Origin: Nitrospira sp.
GTDB taxonomy: Bacteria; Nitrospirota; Nitrospiria; Nitrospirales; Nitrospiraceae
Length of the DNA stretch: 64,000 bases
Reading direction: 5' to 3'
Assembly (NCBI GenBank): GCA_024760525.1
Contig: CP060499.1
Coordinates: 1,550,001 to 1,614,000, forward strand
Under the pieces are notes generated by a model. It ran no database searches, was not told the DNA's origin, and saw nothing but the letters and a program-made list of their open reading frames with translations. Position numbers and translations under genes: made by a program. Positions 8,026 to 16,164 of the stretch are shown piece by piece (position 1 is the stretch's first letter; each line of letters starts with the position of its first letter).

Positions 8026-8061
8026 TTGCGGGCCAGAGTCTCAAGAGATTCTGGCCCGCAA
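8026..8061 (-). terminator. Stem-loop after the truncated haemoglobin gene
   Basis: Arms 8026-8041 and 8046-8061 pair over 16 bp with one G-T pair and a 4-nt loop. It lies 42 bp past the haemoglobin stop. There is no clear T-tract on the minus strand, so it may act as an mRNA-stabilising hairpin rather than a strict terminator. Confidence 0.55.
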
Positions 8062-8102
8062 GCGACTCACGTGAGCCCTGCAGTGTTCACCACTGCGAGT
8101 CG

Positions 8103-8546
8103 TCAAGGAACTTCGACGATATCGCTCTTCATCGGTCCGAGGACGGAGAGCAACTCACCCTTTTCTTTCTCCGGCACGTTAAAGGTATCCAGTGCGCTGA
8201 CCAGATCCTCCACGAGCGCATTGAAGGCTGCGGTGGTGACTTTCATGCCCTTGTGCGTTGTCTTCATATCTCGACCTGAATAGGTGCAGGGACCGCCGCT
8301 TGCCGCACACACCTGCTCGACCAAAAGCTTATTGAGCTTCTTGAGATCGGTGGTCGCGAAGTAGCTGTTAATCCGCTTGTCTCCGCCCACGTTGTTGATG
8401 AACTTGGTGACGACGGCCTGAATGGCGCCTTGCCCGCCCAGCCGCTCATAGAGCGATCGGTCCGCCGCAAAAGATGTTGCGCTGCTCAATGTCCACGTTG
8501 CCGCTACCGCAACGGCGACCGTTGCTATCTGCTTCGAGAATCTCAT
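8103..8546 (-). CDS. Exported truncated haemoglobin, group I-like
   Basis: The product has 147 aa. Residues 1-28 are a Sec signal peptide (ending SFAA). The mature part follows the 2-over-2 globin pattern: SLYERLGGQGAIQAVV, RINSYF, MKTTHKGMKVT with proximal His98, and FNALVEDLVSAL. The residue aligning by eye with the distal B10 Tyr is Ile50, so ligand chemistry may differ from textbook members. Most truncated haemoglobins are cytoplasmic; this one should be periplasmic. It lies 60 bp after the NirK-like gene on the same strand, which suggests NO or nitrite chemistry. AAAAGGAG precedes the ATG. Confidence 0.88.
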   Translation of the reverse strand: MRFSKQIATVAVAVAATWTLSSATSFAADRSLYERLGGQGAIQAVVTKFINNVGGDKRINSYFATTDLKKLNKLLVEQVCAASGGPCTYSGRDMKTTHKGMKVTTAAFNALVEDLVSALDTFNVPEKEKGELLSVLGPMKSDIVEVP

Positions 8547-8606
8547 GTCGTCTGCTCCTTTTTATAAGATGAAATAACCGTATGACCTCCGTACCCTGGC
8601 CCGGGG

Positions 8607-9554
8607 TTACGGGTTCCAGGGTGTGAGTGGCATCAAGCTGTCATACTTCTTGGGGTGCTGATTGGCGATCACCACCGCGATCGCTCCGCGTAAGGCTCCC
8701 GTTAAGGAGTGGGTTACGACAGGATACGCGCCCGGTTCATCAACGATCATATCGAATGTGGCGGCGCTGCCTGGACCGACCACATAGGTCTGGACTCCCG
8801 TGAATTTGTTGGCAGGATTGCCGCTCTCGTAGACATTGTCCCAGATTTCCGCGATTGGATGGAGAGCAGAGAACTCGTTCGGGCCGGCATTCACGAAATA
8901 GATCCGTACCCGCTCGCCCACCTTGACTTCCAACGGCTCCGATCCCGGGAAGAAGGGATGGTACTTGAAGATGCCGCCGTTGAAGATCGTATGGTCAAAC
9001 TTCCGATCGAACATCGCCTGCACGTTGTCCGGGTTCTTCCACAGCTCGGATTGCACCAAGACGAATTCCCGATCGGCCTTGGGCCAGGCGTTCGCATCCT
9101 TCGGATCAACGATGATCGCCCCGAACATGCCGCGGCCCACGTGTTGGATCATCGGCGGTGCACCGCAGTGATAGAAGAACACGCCGGGCTTCTTCGCGAC
9201 GAAGGTATACTTGATCGTCTCGCCGGGCTTGATTTCTCGGTAGTTCTTCAGGAAGTCGAGCTCTGCCGCGTGAAAGTCCATCGAATGGCCTTGAGCGTTC
9301 GTCGAGGGGTTGACGAGGGTGAAATTGACGGTATCACCCTCGGTCACCCGCACAACCGGGCCGGGCATCTGACCATTAAAGGTCCAGGCCTTGTACTTCT
9401 CGCCGGTGCCGCCGATAACGATTTCCGACTCAGTCGCCGTGAACGTGACATCATGGACTTTTGCGCCTGCGGATCCGGGCATAGTGATACACCCGCTGGC
9501 CCCCAATAGGACGGCAAGTCCTAGGGTAGATGTGAGCACACGAAACCTCTGCAT
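8607..9554 (-). CDS. nirK: NirK-like copper nitrite reductase / two-domain multicopper oxidase
   Basis: The product has 315 aa with a lipobox-like leader (LLGASGC). All NirK copper ligands can be placed: type 1 His90, Cys130, His138, Met143; type 2 His95, His129, His282. Catalytic-type Asp93 (HSMDFH) and His232 (ALHPIAE) are also present. NirK reduces nitrite to NO in the periplasm. The protein is somewhat short, and the Cys-to-His spacing in the type 1 site is 8 rather than 9, so a divergent member or other two-domain oxidase is possible. GGGAGG precedes the ATG, and a good sigma-70 promoter lies upstream. Confidence 0.82.
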   Translation of the reverse strand: MQRFRVLTSTLGLAVLLGASGCITMPGSAGAKVHDVTFTATESEIVIGGTGEKYKAWTFNGQMPGPVVRVTEGDTVNFTLVNPSTNAQGHSMDFHAAELDFLKNYREIKPGETIKYTFVAKKPGVFFYHCGAPPMIQHVGRGMFGAIIVDPKDANAWPKADREFVLVQSELWKNPDNVQAMFDRKFDHTIFNGGIFKYHPFFPGSEPLEVKVGERVRIYFVNAGPNEFSALHPIAEIWDNVYESGNPANKFTGVQTYVVGPGSAATFDMIVDEPGAYPVVTHSLTGALRGAIAVVIANQHPKKYDSLMPLTPWNP

Positions 9555-9656
9555 GGTCGCCTCCCTTTTAATATTAGTGGAAATAGAAACGCTGCATTGA
9601 GGAGCGCAGCGTATTGGCTCCCCTTACCCCCCCGTCCCCTTAACTCAAATGCGCCG

Positions 9657-9685
9657 GATATTAGCGTACGAAGGTCTATTAGTCA
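9657..9685 (-). promoter_or_regulatory. Sigma-70 promoter of the NirK-like gene
   Basis: On the minus strand TTGACT (9680-9685) and TAATAT (9657-9662) are separated by 17 bp. The predicted start near 9650 would leave a leader of about 95 nt before the ATG at 9554. No FNR/NNR-type dyad is visible beside it. Confidence 0.7.
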
Positions 9686-9733
9686 ATTTTGGAGAGGAAG
9701 AATTATCTGAACCGGAATCAGCCGGGAAAAGTC

Positions 9734-10768
9734 TTATTTCGATGAGACGATCCGGGATGTTTGGGACGATGTCAGGTTGTGTTGCGCGATTGCGACATTC
9801 CGCCGAAGCCCCTGATGTTTTGCACGACGGATCGGGCTGTGCTGAAACACCGTGGCAAAGGTCGATTCATCCATGCTCGAAAGCTCGCTCAACGTGGGTG
9901 CCAGCGTCACGCTCGAAGGTTGAAAGGCACTCTCCTGGGTCGGTTCTGCCCTGAGGTTGAACGGACATACGTCGAGGCAGTCATCGCAACCGAAGATCTT
10001 GTTCCCCATGCCTGCCTGAAGGTCATCGGAGATCGCGTCGGCATCGCCGCGCAGTTCGATCGTGAGGTAGGAAATGCAACGAGTGGCGTCGACGACATAG
10101 GGCTCGACGATGGCTTTGGTGGGACAAGCCTGAATGCACAGGGTGCAGCTGCCGCAGAGATCGGTTGCCGGTTCGTCTGGCTCCAGTTCCAAGGTGGTGA
10201 GAATTTCTCCCAGCAACAACCAGGAGCCATATTCAGCTGAGACAAGATTGGAATGTTTTCCGATCCAGCCAAGGCCCGCCTGTTCCGCCCAGGCTTTTTC
10301 CATAACCGGGCCGGTATCGACATAGGACCGGGTTTGAGCGTCCGGTGTCACAGTGTGAATGAATTGCTCAAGTTGCTTGAGTTTGCCGCTCAGGACCTTG
10401 TGATAATCCTTCCCCCAAGCATACCGAGCGATACGACCATGACCGGGCTGTTCATTGGCCCGATGTTCAGTGAGATAGTTGATCCCCAACGAAATGATTG
10501 ATCGGCATCCAGGCAGTACTAAGCGAGGGTCGGCCCGTTTTTCAGGAGCACGTCCCATCCATGCCATGGTGCCGTGATAGTCTCGGCGGAGCCATTCGGT
10601 AAGACGACTGAATAGGCGCCGGGGGAGGGATGTCGTATGATCGTTGGAGGACGTGACTGGCTGATCTTTGGTCGACGAGGATGGATCGTCGGGGTTGACG
10701 CGCACAATGCCGACCGCATCAAATCCCAGGGAGCGAGCTTCTTGTTTGAAGGCTGTGGAAAGAGACAT
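9734..10768 (-). CDS. queG: Epoxyqueuosine reductase
   Basis: The product has 344 aa. QueG performs the last step of queuosine synthesis in tRNA, reducing epoxyqueuosine with cobalamin and two 4Fe-4S clusters. The two ferredoxin-type motifs are CGSCTLCIQACPTKAIV and CDDCLDVCPFN. The N-terminus MSLSTAFKQEARSLGFDAVGIV matches the family, so ATG 10768 is preferred over a frame opening at 10801. The gene follows 15 bp after a small secreted-protein gene on the same strand. No other queuosine genes are in the window. Cytoplasmic. Confidence 0.94.
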   Translation of the reverse strand: MSLSTAFKQEARSLGFDAVGIVRVNPDDPSSSTKDQPVTSSNDHTTSLPRRLFSRLTEWLRRDYHGTMAWMGRAPEKRADPRLVLPGCRSIISLGINYLTEHRANEQPGHGRIARYAWGKDYHKVLSGKLKQLEQFIHTVTPDAQTRSYVDTGPVMEKAWAEQAGLGWIGKHSNLVSAEYGSWLLLGEILTTLELEPDEPATDLCGSCTLCIQACPTKAIVEPYVVDATRCISYLTIELRGDADAISDDLQAGMGNKIFGCDDCLDVCPFNLRAEPTQESAFQPSSVTLAPTLSELSSMDESTFATVFQHSPIRRAKHQGLRRNVAIAQHNLTSSQTSRIVSSK

Positions 10769-10782
10769 GGACACACGGGCGA

Positions 10783-11157
10783 TTAGTGGTGAGCGGAACA
10801 ATCAAAACGTACGCTGAACTGAACTGAACAATAGACCGATTGGCATCTGCCACATGTGCCGGTGATCCGCGTCTTCCAATCGGTTTCCTTCTCGTCGAAG
10901 CGGCACTGCAGTTTCCCTCCTTTTGAGATCGTCGTCCAGGGTTGCTGAGTGCCGGGAATATACGCAACAAGGCATCCTTGTGGAAATGGAACGCGGCATG
11001 GGCGTCCAATTTGGCCTTTCTCCATTGCAAAGCTGCATGAAAGTTCCGTGGTGGCTCCAGCATCGTCGACCCTCTGTGCCTCGGCATCGACGGAGAACGC
11101 GAGAGGGAGTAGAAATATCGACACCAGAAGACTGAGTGAGACCTGTCGCTTGAACAT
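10783..11157 (-). CDS. Small secreted cysteine-rich protein
   Basis: The product has 124 aa from the ATG at 11157, which starts a clear signal peptide (MFKRQVSLSLLVSIFLLPLAFS..AEA). A slightly longer frame opens at 11175. The mature protein has eight Cys, including a TCGRCQSVYC cluster near the C-terminus, so it is probably disulphide-stabilised in the periplasm. I recognise no family. It lies just upstream of queG, but an exported protein is unlikely to share its function. It is divergent from the DGQHR gene. Confidence 0.65.
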   Translation of the reverse strand: MFKRQVSLSLLVSIFLLPLAFSVDAEAQRVDDAGATTELSCSFAMEKGQIGRPCRVPFPQGCLVAYIPGTQQPWTTISKGGKLQCRFDEKETDWKTRITGTCGRCQSVYCSVQFSVRFDCSAHH

Positions 11158-11252
11158 CGGTTCGGATGGTAACACAGCCGATTATCTTGCGGCCATGTGA
11201 GTGTGCGCGTAGAATCTTTCCGTCAGGTTCTCTGTCAACCACTGGAGGCCCT

Positions 11253-12365
11253 ATGCTCGCCACGCGGATCAAGCAGAAAGAGGGCACGTTCTATTTTATC
11301 GCGTATAAAGCCGATGCGTTGTTGGAAAAGGTTCGCTTTACGAGCCGCTACTATTTCGAAGGTGAAGAAATCGCACAAAGCAAGATCTCCGAGCATGACG
11401 AAGTGGCGCAGTTCATCGCAGGAATCGAACGCAGCGAAAAAGGCTTTCAGCGCGTTTTGAATCGGCAGAAGATCAAGCAGATCGTCAATTTTTATGAGAC
11501 TGTCGTGGCCCAGCCGATGATTCCCGGCACGGTGCTGCTGTTTACCGATGAAACACTTCGATTCCAAAAAATGGACGATTCGGAATCAATCGGCCATTTG
11601 AGCGAACCCAAGGGAAAGTATCTGGTGATCGACGGACAACACCGCCTCGCCGGGCTTCACTTTTTCCATGAAAAACATTCGGATCAAAGCGCGCAGGTCG
11701 AGGTGCCCTGCCTGTTGTTCGACGGACGGAGCGCGGACTTCGCCACGGAAATGTTCGTCATCATCAATTCCACGCACACGCGGATCAACCGGTCACATTT
11801 GGTTGATCTGTATGAAAAGGTGTCGTGGGAAAGTCCGGAAAAGAAATTCGCCGCGAAGGTCGCCGATCTCCTGTACGGCGAGCCGGACTCGCCGTTGCAG
11901 TATAAGATCAATCGACTGGGAGGACGGAGCAAACAGGAAAAGTGGATTCTGCAGTCCGAGGTCTTCAATGAGCTGTTGAAGGTCGTGACGGCCCATAAGC
12001 GCTGGATGGAGTCGCACCTTGGAATGAAACCCGATCGGTGTTATGCCCTGGTGCGCGATTACCTCAAAGGAGTGAAGGACGTCATGAGCGAGGTCTGGGG
12101 GCAGAACGAGCGGTATATGTTCACCCGCGATGTGACACTGAAGGCGTTGATTCGTGTGCTGGACGATCTGATCGTGGATCGCAAGCTCATCAATGACTGG
12201 GACGAGCAACGTTCCCACAAGCCGTTTGCCGAGATCGTCAAGCCTTGGGCGCCTCTGACCAAGGACTTTCGTGCCGACGGCTTCTATGAGCGTTTCCCGG
12301 CCAAGGGGCAACTTGAACGGGTTCGGAAGATTCACCAGCGGTTGCTGGATGCGATTGTTGGATAA
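11253..12365 (+). CDS. Solitary DGQHR-domain (DndB-like) protein
   Basis: The product has 370 aa. TGGAGG precedes ATG 11253, so this is preferred to the upstream frame opening at 11166. The hallmark is YLVIDGQHRLAGL at about residues 125-138, followed by FVIINSTHTRINRSHL. This is the DGQHR signature of DndB and related proteins, which regulate or accompany DNA phosphorothioation and share a ParB-like fold. No dndA/C/D/E, restriction or transposase gene is nearby, so a Dnd role is unproven. Cytoplasmic. The following START-like gene overlaps its 3' end by 17 bp. Confidence 0.8.
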   Translation: MLATRIKQKEGTFYFIAYKADALLEKVRFTSRYYFEGEEIAQSKISEHDEVAQFIAGIERSEKGFQRVLNRQKIKQIVNFYETVVAQPMIPGTVLLFTDETLRFQKMDDSESIGHLSEPKGKYLVIDGQHRLAGLHFFHEKHSDQSAQVEVPCLLFDGRSADFATEMFVIINSTHTRINRSHLVDLYEKVSWESPEKKFAAKVADLLYGEPDSPLQYKINRLGGRSKQEKWILQSEVFNELLKVVTAHKRWMESHLGMKPDRCYALVRDYLKGVKDVMSEVWGQNERYMFTRDVTLKALIRVLDDLIVDRKLINDWDEQRSHKPFAEIVKPWAPLTKDFRADGFYERFPAKGQLERVRKIHQRLLDAIVG

Positions 12366-12951
12366 GCGAAGCGGAATATTCCCGGTTCTTCTCTTGCTGC
12401 TGGTCTTTACAGATCTTCAGTCCGCTGCGGTGTGGGGGGCTGTCACTTCGGTGGCGGCTGAAACCGACAGGTTAGAGGTCGCGGCAGAGTCCGGCGGCGG
12501 AGTGCGTGCGACGGCGCATGTGCTCTTCCCGGCGAGCCCGGCCGTGGTTCAGGCGCTGTTGACTGATTATCGACATTGGCCCGATCTCTTCGAAGTGCGA
12601 ATGCGGGTGGCCGGGTTGAATATCAGAGATGGAGTGGCCACGGTCGACCTTCGCATCGATCACGCGTTGATGCCCGGCGAGCATCGGCTGGTCACGGAGT
12701 CAAAGGCCTTGCCGGATGGCGGCCTCGTGACCGAGCTGAAGGGCGGAGACTTCAAGCGCTATCATCGAGTCTGGAGACTCCAGCCTGCCGGAGAGGGAAA
12801 TCAGACACGCGCCGATTTTGAACTCGTCGTTGAGATCGAGGCCATGGTACCGGATTGGCTCGTAGCGGTCGCCATGCGTCAAGAGCTGGAAGCGCATTTC
12901 CGCCTTGTCAAACAGAAGGCGTTGGATCATTCCAAGCGGCCGGGAACATGA
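12349..12951 (+). CDS. SRPBCC/START-like (polyketide cyclase) protein with signal peptide
   Basis: The product has 200 aa. The preferred ATG at 12349 gives a short basic start and a hydrophobic leader (FPVLLLLLVFTDLQSAAVWGA). Residues about 45-190 follow the SRPBCC pattern: VRATAHVLFPASPAVVQALLTDYRHWPDLF, then strands with MPGEHRLVTESKAL and a long C-terminal helix. Such domains bind hydrophobic ligands; here it is probably periplasmic. It overlaps the DGQHR gene by 17 bp and its stop overlaps the thiE start, so the three may be co-transcribed. Confidence 0.75.
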   Translation: MRLLDKRSGIFPVLLLLLVFTDLQSAAVWGAVTSVAAETDRLEVAAESGGGVRATAHVLFPASPAVVQALLTDYRHWPDLFEVRMRVAGLNIRDGVATVDLRIDHALMPGEHRLVTESKALPDGGLVTELKGGDFKRYHRVWRLQPAGEGNQTRADFELVVEIEAMVPDWLVAVAMRQELEAHFRLVKQKALDHSKRPGT

Positions 12952-13622
12952 TGGAGGCATCCGCCAGGAAGAGTTCTGGTGCCCGGGCACTGTCCGGCCT
13001 CTATGTCATTCTCGATCCTTCGATCAGTCCCCATCGCCCTCTGGCGGATGTCTTGAAGGTGTCGGCCGCAGCCGGTGCCAAGCTCTTTCAGTACCGAAAC
13101 AAGACTGACTCGATGAAGGCGGCCTACGCTGAAGCGTCGGTGCTCAGGAATGTCGCGCGGGAACTCGGTGTGCTGTTCATCGTCAATGACCGCTGCGACC
13201 TGGCGCTGTCTGTAGATGCGGACGGAGTCCATCTCGGGCAGGGAGATCTTCCGCTCAGTCTTGCGCGAGCCGTGATGGGACCTGACAAGCTGATCGGCGT
13301 CTCAACGCACAATCCGGAGCAGGTGTCGGCGGTGATTGCCGGTGAACCGGACTATTTGGGATTTGGCCCGATCTTTAAGCCTAGTTCCAAGGCCGATCAT
13401 GATCCCATCGTCGGCGTTGAGGGACTGACGGAGATTCGTCTGCTGACGGCGCTGCCGATCTTCGCCATAGGCGGGATTACGCCGCAGAATGTTGAGAAAG
13501 TGATGCGTGCAGGAGCCGACGGGGTGGCGGTGATTTCCGCGATTTTGAAGGCGCTGGACATTCGGGACGCCGTCAACGACTTCGTCTCGCGAATTTCAGC
13601 ACCAACTTCGCCAGCTTCTTGA
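12948..13622 (+). CDS. thiE: Thiamine-phosphate synthase
   Basis: The product has 224 aa. ThiE joins HMP-pyrophosphate and thiazole phosphate to make thiamine monophosphate. Motifs of the TIM-barrel family are complete: FQYRNKT (phosphate and substrate binding), FIVNDRCDLALSVDADGVHLGQ, GVSTHNPEQ, YLGFGPIF and FAIGGITPQNV. ATG 12948 overlaps the previous stop (ATGA), implying translational coupling. No THI-box-type leader is seen. The 3' end overlaps bioD on the other strand by 50 bp. Confidence 0.94.
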   Translation: MMEASARKSSGARALSGLYVILDPSISPHRPLADVLKVSAAAGAKLFQYRNKTDSMKAAYAEASVLRNVARELGVLFIVNDRCDLALSVDADGVHLGQGDLPLSLARAVMGPDKLIGVSTHNPEQVSAVIAGEPDYLGFGPIFKPSSKADHDPIVGVEGLTEIRLLTALPIFAIGGITPQNVEKVMRAGADGVAVISAILKALDIRDAVNDFVSRISAPTSPAS

Positions 13623-14310
13623 TTGCAGCGGATCGGGCAAGATGCTTGGCTGAGGGACAGAAACGGCCCGGCATGCCGGGTTCATAGGGGAGCGGGCCGA
13701 CCAGTGGTACACCAGCCTGTTGGCGGAGAATCTCAAGGGTTGATCGCTCTTGAAATCGGGAGAGGGCCGATCGGACTGAGTCGGTCCGATTCAAGACGAG
13801 GGCGATGATGTGGATCTGCTTTCGTCGAAGGGCCTCGATGGTCAGTAATGCATGATTGATCCCGCCCAATCCGGACCGTCCAACGACCACGACTGGAAGC
13901 CGCAAGAGCTTGATCAAGCTCATGACGTCGTCACGGCCCGTGATGGGTACATGTACCCCGCCGACTCCCTCCACCACCATGCAGTCATATCGGCTGGAGA
14001 AGAGCCGATAGACTTTTCTGATCGTGCCTGGATTGATATCCTGTCCCTCCATTCGAGCCGCGGCGAGTGGAGCGACCGGCAGTTCGAACGAGTAGGGGCG
14101 GATCGCTCCGAGCGCCTCCTCGCTTTCAATGACGGCTCGCAGCCGCGCGGCATCCGATCGGGCTTCTCCTCCTGCGGTGACCCCGGTCTCAATGGGTTTC
14201 ATCACGCCCACCGAAAGCCCGCGTTTTTTGAGATGAAGGGCGAGCGCAGCCGCAACGAGTGTCTTTCCAACTCCGGTATCGGTGCCGGTGATGAAGATTC
14301 CGCCTTTCAT
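13573..14310 (-). CDS. bioD: ATP-dependent dethiobiotin synthetase
   Basis: The product has 245 aa, slightly longer than the usual 220-230. BioD makes dethiobiotin from diaminopelargonic acid, CO2 and ATP, the penultimate step of biotin synthesis. The P-loop GTDTGVGKT sits at 9-17, and MKPIETG, VEGVGGVHVPI and NRTDS follow in family order. It lies 43 bp downstream of an SDR gene on the same strand. The convergent thiE gene overlaps its last 50 bp. Confidence 0.94.
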   Translation of the reverse strand: MKGGIFITGTDTGVGKTLVAAALALHLKKRGLSVGVMKPIETGVTAGGEARSDAARLRAVIESEEALGAIRPYSFELPVAPLAAARMEGQDINPGTIRKVYRLFSSRYDCMVVEGVGGVHVPITGRDDVMSLIKLLRLPVVVVGRSGLGGINHALLTIEALRRKQIHIIALVLNRTDSVRSALSRFQERSTLEILRQQAGVPLVGPLPYEPGMPGRFCPSAKHLARSAAIKKLAKLVLKFARRSR

Positions 14311-14353
14311 GATCCCGCTCCAACGGTGTCCGGCATGTGAGGCCTCATCTCAA

Positions 14354-15130
14354 TCAAAGATGTCTGCTGTCGCAGTTCCACACTTGTCCCGATACATCCT
14401 TGAGTTGGGCCAAGTGAACGATGGTCCCGACGACTTCTTCGATGGCCGGCGGACGGCGTAACGCATGGTCGGGCCAGCCGTGTTCTCCCGGAAACAGGCC
14501 TTCGGTCAAGTCGGTCTTCTGCCATCCCGGTAGCACGAGATTCACTCGAATATTCTGTGCGCCCCATTCCAGCGCGGCCGTTCTGACGAGTCCGATCAAA
14601 CCGGCCTTCGAGGTTGCATATGCGCTCTGGCCGGTCGCGCCATGGAACCCTGTGTGGGAACCGATGACAATGATGGAGCCTCCACCGCGAACGAGCAACT
14701 GCGGCGCAATCGCCCGCAGACAGTGGAACGTTCCCGTGAGATTGGTGGCGATGACGTTATCCCAGATTTCTTCTGAATGGCGCACAAGCAAGTCGCTCTG
14801 TCCGATTCCTGCGTTGCAGATGAAGGCCAGGGGACCAGACGAGCGATTGGCGAAAGTGTCGATCATGCGGCGTATGGATTCAGCTTCTCGAATATCCGCA
14901 CAGTAGATGTCACCGGTTCCACCGGCTTTGACGACGCCATCCAAGGTCGCTTCCGCCGCCGGGTTATTCCGATAGTAATGAACACCGACGTACCATCCGA
15001 TCCTTCCAAACGCCTGACTGATGGCCCGACCGATGCCTCCGGAGGCTCCAGTGATCAGTGCAGCCGAATGAACAACGGCATTGGTCGGGCGGTCCGCGAC
15101 AGGAAGTATTGACGATGCCGGAGATTCCAT
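14354..15130 (-). CDS. FabG-like short-chain dehydrogenase/reductase
   Basis: The product has 258 aa. The Rossmann cofactor motif is TGASGGIG, the structural motif is NAG, and the catalytic set includes Ser in IGSHTG and YATSK. Sequence style is that of 3-oxoacyl-ACP reductases (FabG), which use NADPH. The N-terminus carries about 20 extra residues. Its place directly before bioD suggests a step in pimeloyl-thioester or biotin precursor synthesis, but general fatty-acid or other carbonyl reduction is possible. Confidence 0.85.
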   Translation of the reverse strand: MESPASSILPVADRPTNAVVHSAALITGASGGIGRAISQAFGRIGWYVGVHYYRNNPAAEATLDGVVKAGGTGDIYCADIREAESIRRMIDTFANRSSGPLAFICNAGIGQSDLLVRHSEEIWDNVIATNLTGTFHCLRAIAPQLLVRGGGSIIVIGSHTGFHGATGQSAYATSKAGLIGLVRTAALEWGAQNIRVNLVLPGWQKTDLTEGLFPGEHGWPDHALRRPPAIEEVVGTIVHLAQLKDVSGQVWNCDSRHL

Positions 15131-15267
15131 GCGGAGAGAATTATGCGGGGAGTAACCGCCGAAGGCAAGCGGGAGTCGAGCGCCAGACCGGATCCTAGGA
15201 ACGCCGGTGGCTTGCCGCTATCGGGATTCCTGTGGTACCGTCAAAACTCGGTATTTGGAGCATGATC

Positions 15268-16164
15268 ATGGTGAGACGTAGACTGCCTCTGCGAGTGGTA
15301 CTGACAGTGGGAATCTGTTTGCTCCTGGGGCTGTACGCCTGGCCCACGTCGATTGGCGCGGAGGAGGCACTGACGATCCTCAAGTCCGAGGAGTATTTCC
15401 CTGACACGCTCGGAAGCCGCTGGACCTATCGTGGCCAAATCAGCGAGGGCCCGCTTCAGACCATCGAACTGAAGTTTTTCACGAACGTGTCGACGGTTTC
15501 AGGAACCAAGACGATCAATGGAGTCGCCGTGACGGTGTTCCATGACACCAATCCGGGAGATCATGGGCCATCGGACAGTTATTATCGGCGGGACGCGGTC
15601 GGCATCGTGTACTATGGGTCGGACCCAGGAACACCGCTGGAGAAACAGATTACACCGTATCAGATTTTCCGATTTCCCCTTAAAGTACCTTCGTCGTTTC
15701 AACAGTTTGACCGCATGGGGGTGGATTTCGGCAGCGACATGGATCGTGATGGAACTGATGAAAAAGTCGATGTCCAGGGATGGAGTAAGGTGGTCGCTCG
15801 AGAAACCATCACGGTCCCGGCCGGGACGTTTCAGGATGCCGTAAAAGTAGAAGCACGGATGAACATGAAGATTCGTTTATCGGGCAGCCGCCGGACCGTT
15901 TCAGGAATCGATGTGATGACGGCTTGGTTCGCGAAGGGCGTCGGGCTGGTGAAATATTCGGAACGGCAGGAATTATCCGCCGTCAAAGAAGACCGCGGTG
16001 TCGTGACGGAAATCACGGAAGAACTTGAGGAACACGATGTCAAACCGCTGAAGGCTTCATTGCGCGGATTCAAATCCTCGGCGAAGGGTATTTTCGCTGA
16101 TCACTCTGGTAATCATGAACTGAGTCAGGGACTCCTCCCCGCCGGCTTTCGCCCCCGTTCCTGA
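15268..16164 (+). CDS. Secreted protein of unknown function
   Basis: The product has 298 aa. GGAG lies 7 nt before ATG 15268; an ATG at 15262 is too close to it. The signal peptide ends near SIGA. The mature protein is beta-rich, with YFPDTLGSRWTYRGQ at its start, YQIFRFPLKVPSSFQQFD centrally, and AGTFQDAVKVEARM...WFAKGVGLVKYSE near the end. That last pattern recurs in exported beta-rich proteins of unknown function. The final 108 bp overlap the 3' end of putA on the other strand. Confidence 0.65.
   Translation: MVRRRLPLRVVLTVGICLLLGLYAWPTSIGAEEALTILKSEEYFPDTLGSRWTYRGQISEGPLQTIELKFFTNVSTVSGTKTINGVAVTVFHDTNPGDHGPSDSYYRRDAVGIVYYGSDPGTPLEKQITPYQIFRFPLKVPSSFQQFDRMGVDFGSDMDRDGTDEKVDVQGWSKVVARETITVPAGTFQDAVKVEARMNMKIRLSGSRRTVSGIDVMTAWFAKGVGLVKYSERQELSAVKEDRGVVTEITEELEEHDVKPLKASLRGFKSSAKGIFADHSGNHELSQGLLPAGFRPRS

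Noticed and set aside
8590..8622. Hairpin ACCCTGG/CCAGGGT at the end of the NirK-like gene
   Set aside because: It overlaps the coding end, has no T-tract and is interrupted by an internal loop; too weak to call.
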